Shown here piece after piece: positions 34,964-47,455 of a DNA stretch of 64,000 nucleotides. Each line of letters starts with the position of its first letter. The first letter of the stretch is position 1. Under the pieces are notes generated by a model. That model had not been told where the DNA came from, made no database searches, and saw only the letters and a program-made list of their open reading frames with translations. Position numbers and translations under genes: made by a program. This DNA is from Neorhodopirellula lusitana (GTDB taxonomy: Bacteria; Planctomycetota; Planctomycetia; Pirellulales; Pirellulaceae): positions 25,875 to 89,874 of the forward strand of contig NZ_FXUG01000023.1 in assembly GCF_900182915.1 (NCBI RefSeq), read 5' to 3'.

Positions 34964-37753
34964 ATGCCAACACGAAATCTGAAACGAATTTTCGCTCCCA
35001 AGAGCGTTGCCATCATCGGTGCGAGCCGACGCGCCGGAAGCGTCGGCAATACCGCCGCCCGCAACCTCAAAAACGGGGGGTTCGCTGGCCAACTCTTTGC
35101 CGTTAACCGCAATTATCCGTCCGTTGAAGACATCCCGTGCTTCCCCGATCTCGCCTCGATTGGACAAGCCGTCGACCTAGCGGTGCTCTGCACACCGGCG
35201 GAATCAACACCGGATCTTGTCGAACAGTGTGGACAGAACGGCGTGCGTGGGATCGTCATCCTGTCCGCCGGGTTTCGTGAAACGGGCCAGGCCGGGCGAG
35301 AACTGGAGGGTAAGTTGCGTGACGTCCTGAAACGCTACCCAACGATGCGAATCATCGGCCCGAACTCGCTGGGCGTGATTTCTACCCACAACGGACTGAA
35401 CGCGAGCTTCGCCGACGTCAGTCCGCCCAAAGGCAAAATTGCACTGCTCTCGCAATCCGGCGCCCTGGCGACCGCGATCCTGGACTGGGCCCTGGATGAA
35501 CAATTCGGCTTTTCCCACTTCATCTCCTTTGGGAACTTGCTCGATGTCAGTATCGCCGACCTGATTGACTATCTCGCCGAAGACCCCAATACCGATTCGA
35601 TTGTGATGTACATCGAGTCCATCCAGGACTCACGCGCATTCATGTCGGCGGCCCGAGCGTTCGCACGCAGCAAGCCCATCATCGCTCTCAAGTCCGGACG
35701 TTTTGAAACGACTGCCAAAGCCGCGGCTCTGCACACTGGTGCGATGGTGGGTGTCGATGAAGTCTATGACGCTGCCTTTGCCCGTGCCGGTGTCGTCCGT
35801 GTTGATGAATTTGACGATCTGATCCACTGCGCTGAACTACTCGCCCGCCACAACTCATTCAACTTCCGCGGCCCGCTCGGGAACCGACTCGCCGTCGTCA
35901 CCAACGCCGGTGGCCCTGGCCTGATGACAGCGGATGCCATTCTGCAGAAAAAGTGCCAGCTTGCTGAACTGAAATCTCAAACCATCGAACAACTGCAAAC
36001 TCAGATCCCCAACGAAGACGCCGAACACTCCTTGGTGATCACCAATCCGGTTGACCTATTTGGGGATGCAACACCCGAGCTTTATGAATCGGCAACCCGC
36101 TCGTTACTGGCGGATTCGAACGTCGATGCCGTTGTCGTCGTGCTGACGCCTCAAGCCAAAACCGATCCACTTGGAGTTGCCGAACGAATTATCAAGATCG
36201 CTTCCAAATCAACGAAACCAATCCTGGCGGTTTGGATGGGACGGGGAAGTGTCGCCGCATCCAACCAAAGGCTTTCGCGAGCCGGCATCCCGACCTACAG
36301 CACACCACAAAGAGCAATCCGAGCCTTTTCTTACCTGCTCACCCATGCTCGCAACCAAGAGGTCCTTCACGAAACACCACGGTCAATCGCAATTGATTTC
36401 CAACGTGATCGGAAGATGCTACGGGAGTCGTTCGCTTCACTTTGTTTAAGCGACTCAAACAACCTAACGGAGTCGAACTCCAAAGCGTTGCTGGAAGCCT
36501 ATGAGATCCGCACCACCCGGCCGATCGCAACCCGATCAGCCGACGAGGCAATCAAGTACGCTCGGTCGATCGGGTACCCCGTCGCAGTCAAAATCTTGGC
36601 GTCCGATGTCTTGCACAAGTCCGAGGTAGGCGGTGTTATCTTGAACGTCGGCAGCGATGAAGATGTTCGAGTCGCCTATCAAACCATCAAGGATCGCTTC
36701 GCTGAGTGTCGCCCCGACATGAAGTTCCAGGGCGTGACGGTGCAACCCATGGCAATCGACCCCAATGGTCGCGAGCTAATCGTCGGTGCGCGGCGCGACC
36801 CCGTGTTTGGCACCGTGATGATGGTCGGTGCCGGTGGCGTCCAAACTCAAGTCCTGCGAGACCACGCGCTCGAACTCCCACCGCTCAACGAGCGACTTGC
36901 CCGCCGGATGCTGGAATCACTGCAATGCTGGCCGATGCTGAAGACGTTCCGAGGAAAACCTGCCGTTAACCTGGATGAGCTGGTTCAAGTGCTCATGCGG
37001 TTTTCATACCTCCTGGCTGACCATCCCGAAATTTTGGAATTGGACGTCAACCCGCTATTGGTAACCCCCGAGCGTGTCGTGGCTCTGGACGCCAGCATCG
37101 TGATCGATCTGGATCCAGACAATGCAAACCTCAAGAGCGGCCCGGCCTTTCACTCGAAACAAAGTCAGTACCCGCATCTTGCGATCTGTCCCTATCCCGA
37201 ACAATACACACGCGTCGCACCACTCAGCAATTCAACCGAGGTCACCCTGCGACCGATTCAGCCCGAAGACGAACCGCAATGGCGGGCAATGCTCTTGGAG
37301 TGCTCCGAAGAAACGATCCGGATGCGTTTTCGATATCTATTGCAAGGCAGCAACCACGAGCTTGCATCGCGATTCTGCTACACCGACTACGACCGTGAAC
37401 TGGCCATCATCGCGGAACTGCCATTGGACTCGAAATCTGGGCAACGCCCGATTGCCGGGGTGGGACGCCTCGTCGCAGATGCAGATCACTTGGTGGCTGA
37501 GTTCGCTGTCTTGGTTGCCGACCAATACCAGGGACTACGCCTGGGTTCGATACTGATCGATGAGTGCCTCGCCATCTGCCAACAATGGGGCATCGAACGC
37601 GTCACCGCCGAAGTCGACCCTCGCAACCGCAAGATGCTGCAGATGTTTATCAAACGTGGCTTCTCGGTTGACCGCAGTGACGAAGACGACCTCCTGGTTA
37701 GCAAGACACTGCACCCGAACGAAGATCAAGCGTCCAGCATCGACTCCAAGTAA
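34964..37753 (+). CDS. Pat-type fusion: ADP-forming acyl-CoA synthetase plus GNAT acetyltransferase
   Basis: A 929-residue cytoplasmic protein. The CoA-binding domain starts with VAIIGASRRAGSVGN, followed by a succinyl-CoA-ligase-like flavodoxin fold (QSGALAT) with H257 in AALHTGAMVG, the position of the phospho-His in ADP-forming acetyl-CoA synthetases. An ATP-grasp domain covers about 480-710 (AVKILASDVLHKSEVGGV), and the last 190 residues are a GNAT domain (VTLRPIQPEDEPQWRAML, EFAVLVADQYQGLRLGS, GIERVTAEVDPRNRKML). The architecture is that of the protein lysine acetyltransferase Pat/YfiQ. The retained His hints that the synthetase part may be active. It converges on the deacetylase gene with a 28-base overlap. 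Confidence 0.92.
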   Translation: MPTRNLKRIFAPKSVAIIGASRRAGSVGNTAARNLKNGGFAGQLFAVNRNYPSVEDIPCFPDLASIGQAVDLAVLCTPAESTPDLVEQCGQNGVRGIVILSAGFRETGQAGRELEGKLRDVLKRYPTMRIIGPNSLGVISTHNGLNASFADVSPPKGKIALLSQSGALATAILDWALDEQFGFSHFISFGNLLDVSIADLIDYLAEDPNTDSIVMYIESIQDSRAFMSAARAFARSKPIIALKSGRFETTAKAAALHTGAMVGVDEVYDAAFARAGVVRVDEFDDLIHCAELLARHNSFNFRGPLGNRLAVVTNAGGPGLMTADAILQKKCQLAELKSQTIEQLQTQIPNEDAEHSLVITNPVDLFGDATPELYESATRSLLADSNVDAVVVVLTPQAKTDPLGVAERIIKIASKSTKPILAVWMGRGSVAASNQRLSRAGIPTYSTPQRAIRAFSYLLTHARNQEVLHETPRSIAIDFQRDRKMLRESFASLCLSDSNNLTESNSKALLEAYEIRTTRPIATRSADEAIKYARSIGYPVAVKILASDVLHKSEVGGVILNVGSDEDVRVAYQTIKDRFAECRPDMKFQGVTVQPMAIDPNGRELIVGARRDPVFGTVMMVGAGGVQTQVLRDHALELPPLNERLARRMLESLQCWPMLKTFRGKPAVNLDELVQVLMRFSYLLADHPEILELDVNPLLVTPERVVALDASIVIDLDPDNANLKSGPAFHSKQSQYPHLAICPYPEQYTRVAPLSNSTEVTLRPIQPEDEPQWRAMLLECSEETIRMRFRYLLQGSNHELASRFCYTDYDRELAIIAELPLDSKSGQRPIAGVGRLVADADHLVAEFAVLVADQYQGLRLGSILIDECLAICQQWGIERVTAEVDPRNRKMLQMFIKRGFSVDRSDEDDLLVSKTLHPNEDQASSIDSK

Positions 37754-38658
37754 ACGGTCACGCTGTCACTGAGTGCCTCCGGGTTGTAGCCCCCCTCCAG
37801 CACACTCACCAACTTATTGCCACAGTGTTGCTTGGCGATTCCAATCAAAACTTTCGCGATCATCGCATAGTCTTGGGTGTGCCAACCTAACGAACCAACT
37901 GGATCGTCTTGGTGCCCATCAAAACCGGCACTCACGACTAGCAAGTCAGGCTGCATATGTTCCGCGAATTGCTCCACGCCTTGCCTGAACCGCTCAAACT
38001 GCACCTCTCGATTGGTACCGCGAGCAACAGGAACATTCAACGTCGTCCCCTGTCCTGCACCGTGCCCTGTTTCTTCGGCATGACCGCTTTGCGGATAGAA
38101 ATCGCTACGATGAATGGAGAAATAACCTACCGCAGGATCTTCATAAAAGATGTCCTGCGTTCCGTTGCCATGATGCACATCAAAATCAACGATCAACACT
38201 CGCTTGCACGACGTTGAATCCAACGCCCAGCGGGCCGCAACGGCCGCATGGTTGAACAAGCAAAAGCCCATCGCTTGCTCGGATGTAGCATGGTGCCCCG
38301 GCGGTCGAGACAAACAAAACGCGTTTGTGTCTTCGCCTCGCATCACACGCGTGACCGCATCACAAAACGCGCCGCTGGCCGACTGCGCGACATCGAATGA
38401 CCGATGAGACATCCGCGTGTCTTCGTCCAACCATCCGCCGCCCGAGGCGGCAAATTGCTCGATACGATCGACGTATTCAGCGGTATGGACCGCTTCCAAT
38501 TGTTCACGCGTCGCTGGCTCCCACGACGGACGCGAACACATCGCGTCCAGACCCACAAAGCTCAGGTGACGGGTGACCGGCAGCAATCGTTTCGGGCTCT
38601 CAGGATGATCGCCCGTTTGATGCTCCATGAACAACGGATCGTAGTAAAGAAGGGTCAC
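37726..38658 (-). CDS. histone-deacetylase-family zinc amidohydrolase
   Basis: A 310-residue class II-type deacetylase. The active-site His pair is H122-H123 (RPPGHHA). Zinc ligands are D160 and H162 (VDFDVHHGNG) and D247 (SAGFDGHQ). The Tyr of EGGYN is present near the end. The natural substrate may be acetyl-lysine on proteins or an acetylated small molecule such as a polyamine. It ends inside the Pat-type gene (28-base convergent overlap) and starts 21 bases after the hibernation-factor stop, so it is probably in that operon. The neighbour makes protein deacetylation the better guess. Confidence 0.92.
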   Translation of the reverse strand: MTLLYYDPLFMEHQTGDHPESPKRLLPVTRHLSFVGLDAMCSRPSWEPATREQLEAVHTAEYVDRIEQFAASGGGWLDEDTRMSHRSFDVAQSASGAFCDAVTRVMRGEDTNAFCLSRPPGHHATSEQAMGFCLFNHAAVAARWALDSTSCKRVLIVDFDVHHGNGTQDIFYEDPAVGYFSIHRSDFYPQSGHAEETGHGAGQGTTLNVPVARGTNREVQFERFRQGVEQFAEHMQPDLLVVSAGFDGHQDDPVGSLGWHTQDYAMIAKVLIGIAKQHCGNKLVSVLEGGYNPEALSDSVTVYLESMLDA

Positions 38659-38679
38659 CGTCTCTTATCTATCAGCGAC

Positions 38680-39027
38680 TCATTCAGCAACGACACTGAC
38701 AGTGTCTGGCCGTTTCGCCAATTTGCCGAGCGTTTTCTCAATCAGTTGCTGCATCTTCATCGAGGCACCTTCAAACGACTCCTTCACCGAAGAATCATGA
38801 TGACGAACCGAGACCGGCTTCAAACCTCGCATCCGAACCTCCATCACACATCGCTTATCGTCGTCGCCATGGAACTTATCCTGGGAATGCTCTTCCGCCA
38901 AAAACACCTCAACCCGCGTAATCCGATCTTCGAAACGTCCCAGCGCGTGCTCCACCGCTTCTTCGACATAATTGCGAAGAGTTTGATCACCATTGATGTG
39001 ATTATCGGTGTGGGTTTGAATTTGCAT
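38680..39027 (-). CDS. ribosome hibernation-promoting factor / RaiA family
   Basis: A 115-residue protein of the sigma-54 modulation/S30AE fold: IQTHTDNHINGDQTLRNYVEEAVEHALGRFEDRITRVEVFLAEE in several parts, then a second beta strand region VRMRGLKPVSVRHHDSS and the helix EGASMKMQQLIEKTLGKL. It binds the small subunit at the decoding site and silences ribosomes in stationary phase. There is no C-terminal dimerisation domain, so it is the short type. It is followed 21 bases later by the deacetylase gene. Confidence 0.88.
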   Translation of the reverse strand: MQIQTHTDNHINGDQTLRNYVEEAVEHALGRFEDRITRVEVFLAEEHSQDKFHGDDDKRCVMEVRMRGLKPVSVRHHDSSVKESFEGASMKMQQLIEKTLGKLAKRPDTVSVVAE

Positions 39028-39245
39028 GTTGCCAGCCTTTCAAAAGAGAATCGACGATGGGAACGCAAACGTGCGTTACCAATTCCATTATACTACGCTC
39101 CTCACCCTTGGGCCGGATCTGGCGAGCATTTTCGCCCCCAACATCGATAAATTTCCGGTACGAAGTCATTCGTACCGATCCAGCCTGCCCCCACCTCCAG
39201 CACCTATTGCCTCCCCCACCGCTCCCTCCATTGGGCACACCAACC

Positions 39246-41615
<2,370 letters not shown>

Positions 41616-41646
41616 GCCGGCTTCATCGGCAAACACTTCAAGACTG

Positions 41647-42852
41647 TTATCGGTTCGCCTCCACGCGAACTGGTGTCCCGGGTTTCAGTTGATCGCTGGG
41701 ATACTCGATCACTCGGGACCCAGCGTCCAAGCCATCGATGATTTGCGTTTGCTCTTCGTTTTGCAAACCGATCTGCACGGGCGTCAAAATGGCTTCGCCG
41801 CCCAGAATTTCCAACACATGCCATTTTCGGTCGTGCCGAAATAGAGCACTGTTAGGAACCAACAGCGCCTGATCGATTTCATTCACCGTGATTCGAGCTT
41901 CGACACGATAGCCATCACCGAGCGAAGCAATCCGCTCGGGTGGTTCATTGAAATCCGCAATGATGTTCACGCGTTGCTCTTCCACACCCAGCGATGACAC
42001 TTTCGTGAACGCGCCTGGTTCGACCACACGAACGTTGCCTCGCAGTGGCGTGCTGCCACCCCAATGCTCGATCGTCAGTTCCGCACCACTTTGAATACGC
42101 ACCGCATCGGTCGACAACACGTCGATCTCGATCTCCAAGTTCGACGGATCACCGAGTTCGATCAATGGCGTTCCCACGCTGACCACCGTCGAACTTTCCT
42201 GCATTACTCGCAAGACACGACCTGCGATCGGAGAGAAAATCTCAAACGGTTTGACGATCGCATCATCGGCCTCAGTGGAGAACTGATCCAAAGCGGCTCT
42301 CGCCATCTTCAATTCAAATTTTGCGATTTCAACATCAAACTCCGCTGTCTCGATTTCCTGGGTAGCTAACAACCGTTCGGCTTTGGCGATGTCGTACTCT
42401 TCCATCGAAGCAGCGCGATTAGCCGCAAGCTTTTTAGCTCGGTTGAATTTCGTATCACTTAGCTCCGCATTGATACGAGCTTGCTCAACTCGCGAATCCG
42501 CTCGCAGCAGAGCCGCCTCGGCACCTTGCACTTGGGCGTTCGCTTCCGCCATGGCACGCTTGTCAAGCATCGCTGGATCGCTGGGCAAGATCACCGCCAA
42601 CAACGTTTTCTCGGTGAGGTGATCTCCCGGGTTGAGTTCGATACGAGACAAACGCCCCGACACCGGTGCGGACACAGTGTATTTCTCGCGGATGCGAGTC
42701 TTGCCATCTTCTTGAACCGTTTCGCGAAGCGGCCCAACCTTGACCAACGCTGCTTGCACCAAGACCGGTTTAGGATTCAACGACAGCACCGCCACAATCG
42801 CCAACGCGATCACCAGCGTGCCCCACAACAAAGTCTTCAAAGAAAATCTCAT
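41647..42852 (-). CDS. HlyD/MacA-like membrane-fusion protein
   Basis: A 401-residue periplasmic adaptor with an N-terminal anchor (LLWGTLVIALAIVAVLSL). A barrel-sandwich hybrid (TVSAPVSGRLSRIELNPGDHL), an alpha-helical hairpin at about 85-185 with heptad-like Ala/Glu/Leu pattern, and beta-barrel domains (LEIEIDVLSTDAVRIQSG) follow. The ATG at 42852 is used; a GTG at 42858 is also in frame. It is the third gene of an exporter unit with the permease (25 bases upstream) and the ATPase, the DevB/MacA part of a tripartite efflux pump that exports peptides, glycolipids or drugs. Confidence 0.9.
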   Translation of the reverse strand: MRFSLKTLLWGTLVIALAIVAVLSLNPKPVLVQAALVKVGPLRETVQEDGKTRIREKYTVSAPVSGRLSRIELNPGDHLTEKTLLAVILPSDPAMLDKRAMAEANAQVQGAEAALLRADSRVEQARINAELSDTKFNRAKKLAANRAASMEEYDIAKAERLLATQEIETAEFDVEIAKFELKMARAALDQFSTEADDAIVKPFEIFSPIAGRVLRVMQESSTVVSVGTPLIELGDPSNLEIEIDVLSTDAVRIQSGAELTIEHWGGSTPLRGNVRVVEPGAFTKVSSLGVEEQRVNIIADFNEPPERIASLGDGYRVEARITVNEIDQALLVPNSALFRHDRKWHVLEILGGEAILTPVQIGLQNEEQTQIIDGLDAGSRVIEYPSDQLKPGTPVRVEANR

Positions 42853-42877
42853 CAACACTCCCTATTACCGCAGCATG

Positions 42878-45241
42878 CTATTCCCTCGTCTTCAACACAC
42901 CAATCAAATCCAGGCGAGCCACGCGTCGCTGCACCACCCAAGCCGACAACACCGTTGACGCGACCACGACCAAGCCAGCCAACACAAACGTTCCTCGCTC
43001 AATCACCAGCGGAATGCGATAGTTATCCGTATCAAGCCCAGCAGCCATCGCACCTGCCAAAGCGTATCCGATCAACCAGCCTAACGGGATCGCTGCGATC
43101 GTGAATGCCGCGATCTCGCCGAGCAAGACCGTCGAGACCTCGCTATTGGTAAACCCGACCACTCGCATCGTCGCCAAATCACGACTTCGCTCCGACAATG
43201 AGATTCTTGCGGTATTGTAAACGACACCGATCGCAATCACGCCCGCAAAGACAATGATGAACGATCGCATCACCATGATGTTTTCGGCTACTGTTTTTTC
43301 GAAACTCTTCATCGCCGCGTCCTTAATCGAAACGCTGCCCACACCCGGCCGTCGCTCCAATTCGGCGAATACCGTATTGATTCGGTTCGGATCGACTTTT
43401 AAAAACGCCCCCGACGCGACGTTCGATTCAAACAACGCCTCATGCAATCGCTGCTTATTCATGTACGCGTTAACCCCCGCGTACTCCTCCACCAACGCAG
43501 CTACCTTCATCGTTAACGTCGGTCGCTTGTCCTCAAGCACCTCGACAACAATCAGGTCACCAATCTCGACACCCAACAGTTCCGCCAACTTGGTGTTCAG
43601 CATGATGCCGAAATCGGGGACACGCACCGGATTCTCGTCCGCGTCCAGCAAACGAAACAACTTCGCATCCGGCTCGACTCCCATAATGCCGACCCGACGT
43701 GAACGGTTCTGGAACTTGATCCGAGTCGAAATACTCCGCGTCGTTTCACTGGCCAATACGCCATCGAGATTCTGCACCTCATACATCACCGATTCCGTTA
43801 CCGGCTCGACGAAAGTAACAGACAGGTCCTGTCGCTGGGCGAGCTCGAACTGGAAATACATCATGTAGTTCATCGCGTCGAGCGAGAAGTTGCCAAGAAT
43901 CATGACGGCAACCGCCATGGAGATCCCGAGTACCGACAACGAAGCCTTGATCGGCCGACGGGTGATGTTACGAACCACCATCCGCACCTCTGGGGGAAGC
44001 GTTTTGGCCGGCAACATTCGCTCGATCAGCGACGGCTGGTAGCTCGGCGGCGGCTCAGGTCGCATCGCCTCGGCAGGTGGCAACAAGACTGCGGATCGAA
44101 CCGCAAAAAACGTCCCCACCAAGCTCGCCGTCGTTGTCATTAAGAACGCAATGGCCACCGCAAACCAATCCGGTACCAAATCGAGCGACGGGAATTTGTA
44201 GAACGCGTCGTACGCCCCCACCATCGAATCGCCCAGGACGAACCCAACGATAATTCCGACAACGGTCCCAAGCATTGCGATAACGAGCACAAGGTTGAAG
44301 TAGTGGGCTCCGATCTCGAAGTTCGAATAGCCGAAAGCCTTCAGTGTCGCGATCTGCTCGCGTTGCTGCGTGATGATCCGAGAGATTGCGACATTCAACA
44401 AGAACGCCGCCACCCCCAAAAAGATCGCCGGCGCCATCACCGCCATCCCACGTAACTGAGTCAACTCGTCACTGAGATACTGGTGCGAAATCTGTTCATC
44501 CCGCGAGTACGCTCCCACACTTCCATAGGGCTTAAGTAACCGATCGAGCACTTCGATCGTCTCTTCGACCTGACTCCCATACGCCAACCGCAGACTCACG
44601 CTATTGAACGCCCCCGCCATGTCAAAGGCAGCTTCCAAATCGTTCTGACTGACCCAAAGAATCCCAAACCGCTTGTCGTCAGGCAGGATACTGCCGGGCT
44701 GAACCTGGATGACATACTCAGGCGATAAAGCGATCCCCACTATCGACATCTCCTGTATTTTCCCGTTGACGATTGCCCGCAATTGATCCCCCGGAACGAA
44801 TCCGTGTGCATCGGCAAAAACCTCCGAGACAACGACCTCGCCGGTCCGCAACGGATCGAGCATCCGTCCGCGGCCGATGTAGACCTGGTTCAGCCGACTC
44901 TGGCCGGAATCCGGAATACTGATCAGTCGCGCTGTCGCCGGTTCGGACATTCCCGGCACGTCCAACAACACGTCATAGACCAACCGAGTATCGACGGCCG
45001 CGACGCCAGGAATTTCTTTCAATCGCGGTATGATCGCATTGGGACTGCGACCGGTCGACGAAAACACATCCGCAAAAAGATACTCGTCGTAAACTCTTGC
45101 CCGGGTCGTTTCGAGTGATCGATAAGCGCACATCGACATCACAAACGTCGCCACCCCCGCAGCGATCACCAACCCGATCGCCGTGGCTTGCCCGCGAAGG
45201 TGCACGAGATCCCGAAGAAGTTTACGGTCAAGCTTAAGCAT
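42878..45241 (-). CDS. FtsX/MacB-type ABC permease
   Basis: A 787-residue integral membrane protein with an N-terminal membrane helix (TAIGLVIAAGVATFVMSMCAY), a large periplasmic domain and two FtsX core regions (LRGMAVMAPAIFLGVAAFLLNVAISRI onward and FIIVFAGVIAIGVVYNTARI onward), about eight helices in all. Its length and double FtsX layout fit the DevC-like permease group. It pairs with the ATPase upstream and the adaptor downstream. Confidence 0.9.
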   Translation of the reverse strand: MLKLDRKLLRDLVHLRGQATAIGLVIAAGVATFVMSMCAYRSLETTRARVYDEYLFADVFSSTGRSPNAIIPRLKEIPGVAAVDTRLVYDVLLDVPGMSEPATARLISIPDSGQSRLNQVYIGRGRMLDPLRTGEVVVSEVFADAHGFVPGDQLRAIVNGKIQEMSIVGIALSPEYVIQVQPGSILPDDKRFGILWVSQNDLEAAFDMAGAFNSVSLRLAYGSQVEETIEVLDRLLKPYGSVGAYSRDEQISHQYLSDELTQLRGMAVMAPAIFLGVAAFLLNVAISRIITQQREQIATLKAFGYSNFEIGAHYFNLVLVIAMLGTVVGIIVGFVLGDSMVGAYDAFYKFPSLDLVPDWFAVAIAFLMTTTASLVGTFFAVRSAVLLPPAEAMRPEPPPSYQPSLIERMLPAKTLPPEVRMVVRNITRRPIKASLSVLGISMAVAVMILGNFSLDAMNYMMYFQFELAQRQDLSVTFVEPVTESVMYEVQNLDGVLASETTRSISTRIKFQNRSRRVGIMGVEPDAKLFRLLDADENPVRVPDFGIMLNTKLAELLGVEIGDLIVVEVLEDKRPTLTMKVAALVEEYAGVNAYMNKQRLHEALFESNVASGAFLKVDPNRINTVFAELERRPGVGSVSIKDAAMKSFEKTVAENIMVMRSFIIVFAGVIAIGVVYNTARISLSERSRDLATMRVVGFTNSEVSTVLLGEIAAFTIAAIPLGWLIGYALAGAMAAGLDTDNYRIPLVIERGTFVLAGLVVVASTVLSAWVVQRRVARLDLIGVLKTRE

Positions 45242-45313
45242 GGATCGAACTGCTGTTTACAGCCGTTTGCAATCCAATCGCTGAAACGCTCCAAGCGTCG
45301 TTTTCGATGATGG

Positions 45314-46033
45314 CTACCATTGCAAGTCCGCCGCGTTCACTTTCGATGCGTTGCGGTCCACCGATGCGATCTGCCCGTCGGACAATGCAATCACGCGGTC
45401 CGCCATGTTGGCGATTGACGCGTTATGCGTGATGACCGCAGTCGTCGTTCCCAACTCGCGATTGATTCGCGCGATCGCCTCAAGCACCACGATGCCGGTG
45501 TGAACGTCCAGCGCGCCAGTCGGCTCGTCACACAACAGCACTTTCGGATTCTTCGCGATCGCGCGTGCGATCGCAACTCGCTGTTGTTCGCCGCCCGACA
45601 ATTGTGCGGGAAAGTGGTTCGCCCGATCGCGCAACCCAACGATTTCCAATGCGTCCAATGGTTCAAGAGGTGAGACAGCGATCTCTGTAATCAGCTCGAT
45701 GTTCTCTTTCGCCGTCAAACTTGGGATCAAATTGTAGAACTGAAAGACAAACCCAACATGATCTCGACGATATCGAGTCAGCTCGGCGTCTTCACTCGCC
45801 GTCAAATTCGTATCCAGATAGAAAACCTGTCCCGAAGTCGGCGTGTCCAACCCACCCAGGATATTCAGCAACGTTGACTTGCCGCTTCCCGATGCACCCA
45901 GCAAGACCACAAACTCGCCTTCGATCAGTTCCAAATTGACACCACGCAACGCACGAACTTGCACCTCACCCATTTGATAGGTTTTGGTGAGGTCGATCGT
46001 TCGGAAAACAGCTGCCGGAGTGGGTGAACTCAT
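45314..46033 (-). CDS. LolD/MacB-type ABC ATPase
   Basis: A 239-residue ABC ATPase: Walker [10 protein letters not shown] at about 47-55, signature [14 protein letters not shown], Walker [13 protein letters not shown], and the H-loop VITHN. This is the MacB/LolD/DevA subfamily, which works with FtsX permeases in mechanotransmission rather than classical transport. It is the first gene of the three-gene exporter (72 bases ahead of the permease). Confidence 0.94.
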   Translation of the reverse strand: MSSPTPAAVFRTIDLTKTYQMGEVQVRALRGVNLELIEGEFVVLLGASGSGKSTLLNILGGLDTPTSGQVFYLDTNLTASEDAELTRYRRDHVGFVFQFYNLIPSLTAKENIELITEIAVSPLEPLDALEIVGLRDRANHFPAQLSGGEQQRVAIARAIAKNPKVLLCDEPTGALDVHTGIVVLEAIARINRELGTTTAVITHNASIANMADRVIALSDGQIASVDRNASKVNAADLQW

Positions 46034-46215
46034 TCAACTAGCATATCGGTCGTCGAATCCATCGCCAAACCATTCGAATCATCGAATACTCTCCACACCA
46101 CTTTCGCGTTTGACTTAGGCGTCCAGGGTGTTTCCTGACAAGCGAGATCCAAGGCGAGCACACCTATCGGAACACGACTGCTTGTATCGAAGCGTGATAG
46201 TCGGTTGCATTAGCG

Positions 46216-46256
46216 CAAAAAAAACGAGCGAAAGATTCTAAGAACCTATCGCTCGT
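46216..46256 (-). terminator. intrinsic terminator after the second desaturase gene
   Basis: On the minus strand an 8-bp stem (ACGAGCGA / TCGCTCGT, plus-strand 46224-46231 and 46249-46256) is followed by eight T (A-run 46217-46224 on the plus strand). A second hairpin lies nearer the stop at 46274-46294 (GCGGCAAG / CTTGCCGC). Confidence 0.85.
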
Positions 46257-46303
46257 AATCGTGATTTCAATTAGCGGCAAGTCGAACTTGCCGCATTAAG
46301 TGC

Positions 46304-47455
46304 TTAAGCTGATTTCGCAGCGGCAGCAGCCCGTTTTTCAGCAACGGTGCGGTAGTCGACGACGTCCCACACCAAGCCAACAGCTCGCAGCAAGCGAATC
46401 GCCTGCCAGGTGATGTCGAATTCCCACCACTTGTGACCATGCTTGGCCATCCGTGGGTAAGCGTGGTGATTGTTGTGCCAGCCTTCGCCGTAGGCAACGA
46501 TTGCAACCAACCAGTTATTGCGGCTGTCATCCGTGGTTTCGTAGTTCTTGTAACCGAACATGTGCGAGGCACTGTTCACCATCCAAGTCGCGTGAAGCAC
46601 AGTAACCAATCGAACGAACATGCCCCACAGCAACAACGACATGCCATAGTCAAATCCACCGATGGCGTAACCGACACCGAACAAGGCTAGCGAAACAGCA
46701 ATGTGAATCGGCAAGAACAGCAAGTCGAACCGACGCATCATTGGATCTTTGTACAAGTCTGGTGCCCAACGTTGCAGGTAAGCCTTTCGGTCACCACCGT
46801 GCGTATGGAACGCCAGCCAAAACATGTGGCTCCAGATGCTGCCGTCGTGCGGCGAGTGCGGGTCACCTTCTTGGTCGCTATGTGCGTGGTGTTTCCGGTG
46901 ATCAGCAACCCAGTCCAGAGGCGAACCTTCACCAGCGAAGCAGCCGATACCCGCGAACAGGTAGCGAACCCAGTTGTAGGTCTTCATTCCGCTGTGAGTT
47001 AGCAAGCGGTGGTAGCCCAAGCAAATGCCAAGACTCCCCGCCATCCAGTGCATCACAAGAGCAACAACCAATGCCGACCAAGTGAAATACGATGGAGCCG
47101 CCAAGCAGACGACGTGTGCAGTCACGAGCCAGCCAATCGCCCAGTAGCTGATGTTGTCCATCCGCTTTCGGTCGGCAACGGTCGGACGAGCCATATCCAG
47201 CTTCTTGGCCGCTTTCTGGGCTACCAACGAAGATTGCGAATCCGCGTCTTCCTTAGTCGGCTGGTCCAGCTTTTCCGCCTTTTCCTGAAAGCCTTCCAGT
47301 CCAGGACGATTCCAAATTTCGGCATCCTTCGGATCCAGTGTTTCAACATCCGCAGCGGCATCCAGCTCGCCTTGGGTCGTCGCACCAGTTTCGGATGGGT
47401 TTGATTTCTTATTCGATCCGCTTCGTGAGCGGGAGGGTTCGATCACAGTCGACAT
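46304..47455 (-). CDS. acyl-CoA / acyl-lipid fatty acid desaturase (second of two)
   Basis: A 383-residue membrane desaturase with the boxes HRLLTH, HRKHH and HNNHH and the same core as the 4044-5117 gene. The N-terminal 90 residues are charged and probably soluble (KKSNPSETGATTQG onward), longer than in the first copy. ATG 47455 is preferred over the distal start at 47554. A strong terminator closes the gene. The two copies probably act on different positions or in different conditions; nothing in the sequence settles regiospecificity. Confidence 0.92.
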   Translation of the reverse strand: MSTVIEPSRSRSGSNKKSNPSETGATTQGELDAAADVETLDPKDAEIWNRPGLEGFQEKAEKLDQPTKEDADSQSSLVAQKAAKKLDMARPTVADRKRMDNISYWAIGWLVTAHVVCLAAPSYFTWSALVVALVMHWMAGSLGICLGYHRLLTHSGMKTYNWVRYLFAGIGCFAGEGSPLDWVADHRKHHAHSDQEGDPHSPHDGSIWSHMFWLAFHTHGGDRKAYLQRWAPDLYKDPMMRRFDLLFLPIHIAVSLALFGVGYAIGGFDYGMSLLLWGMFVRLVTVLHATWMVNSASHMFGYKNYETTDDSRNNWLVAIVAYGEGWHNNHHAYPRMAKHGHKWWEFDITWQAIRLLRAVGLVWDVVDYRTVAEKRAAAAAKSA

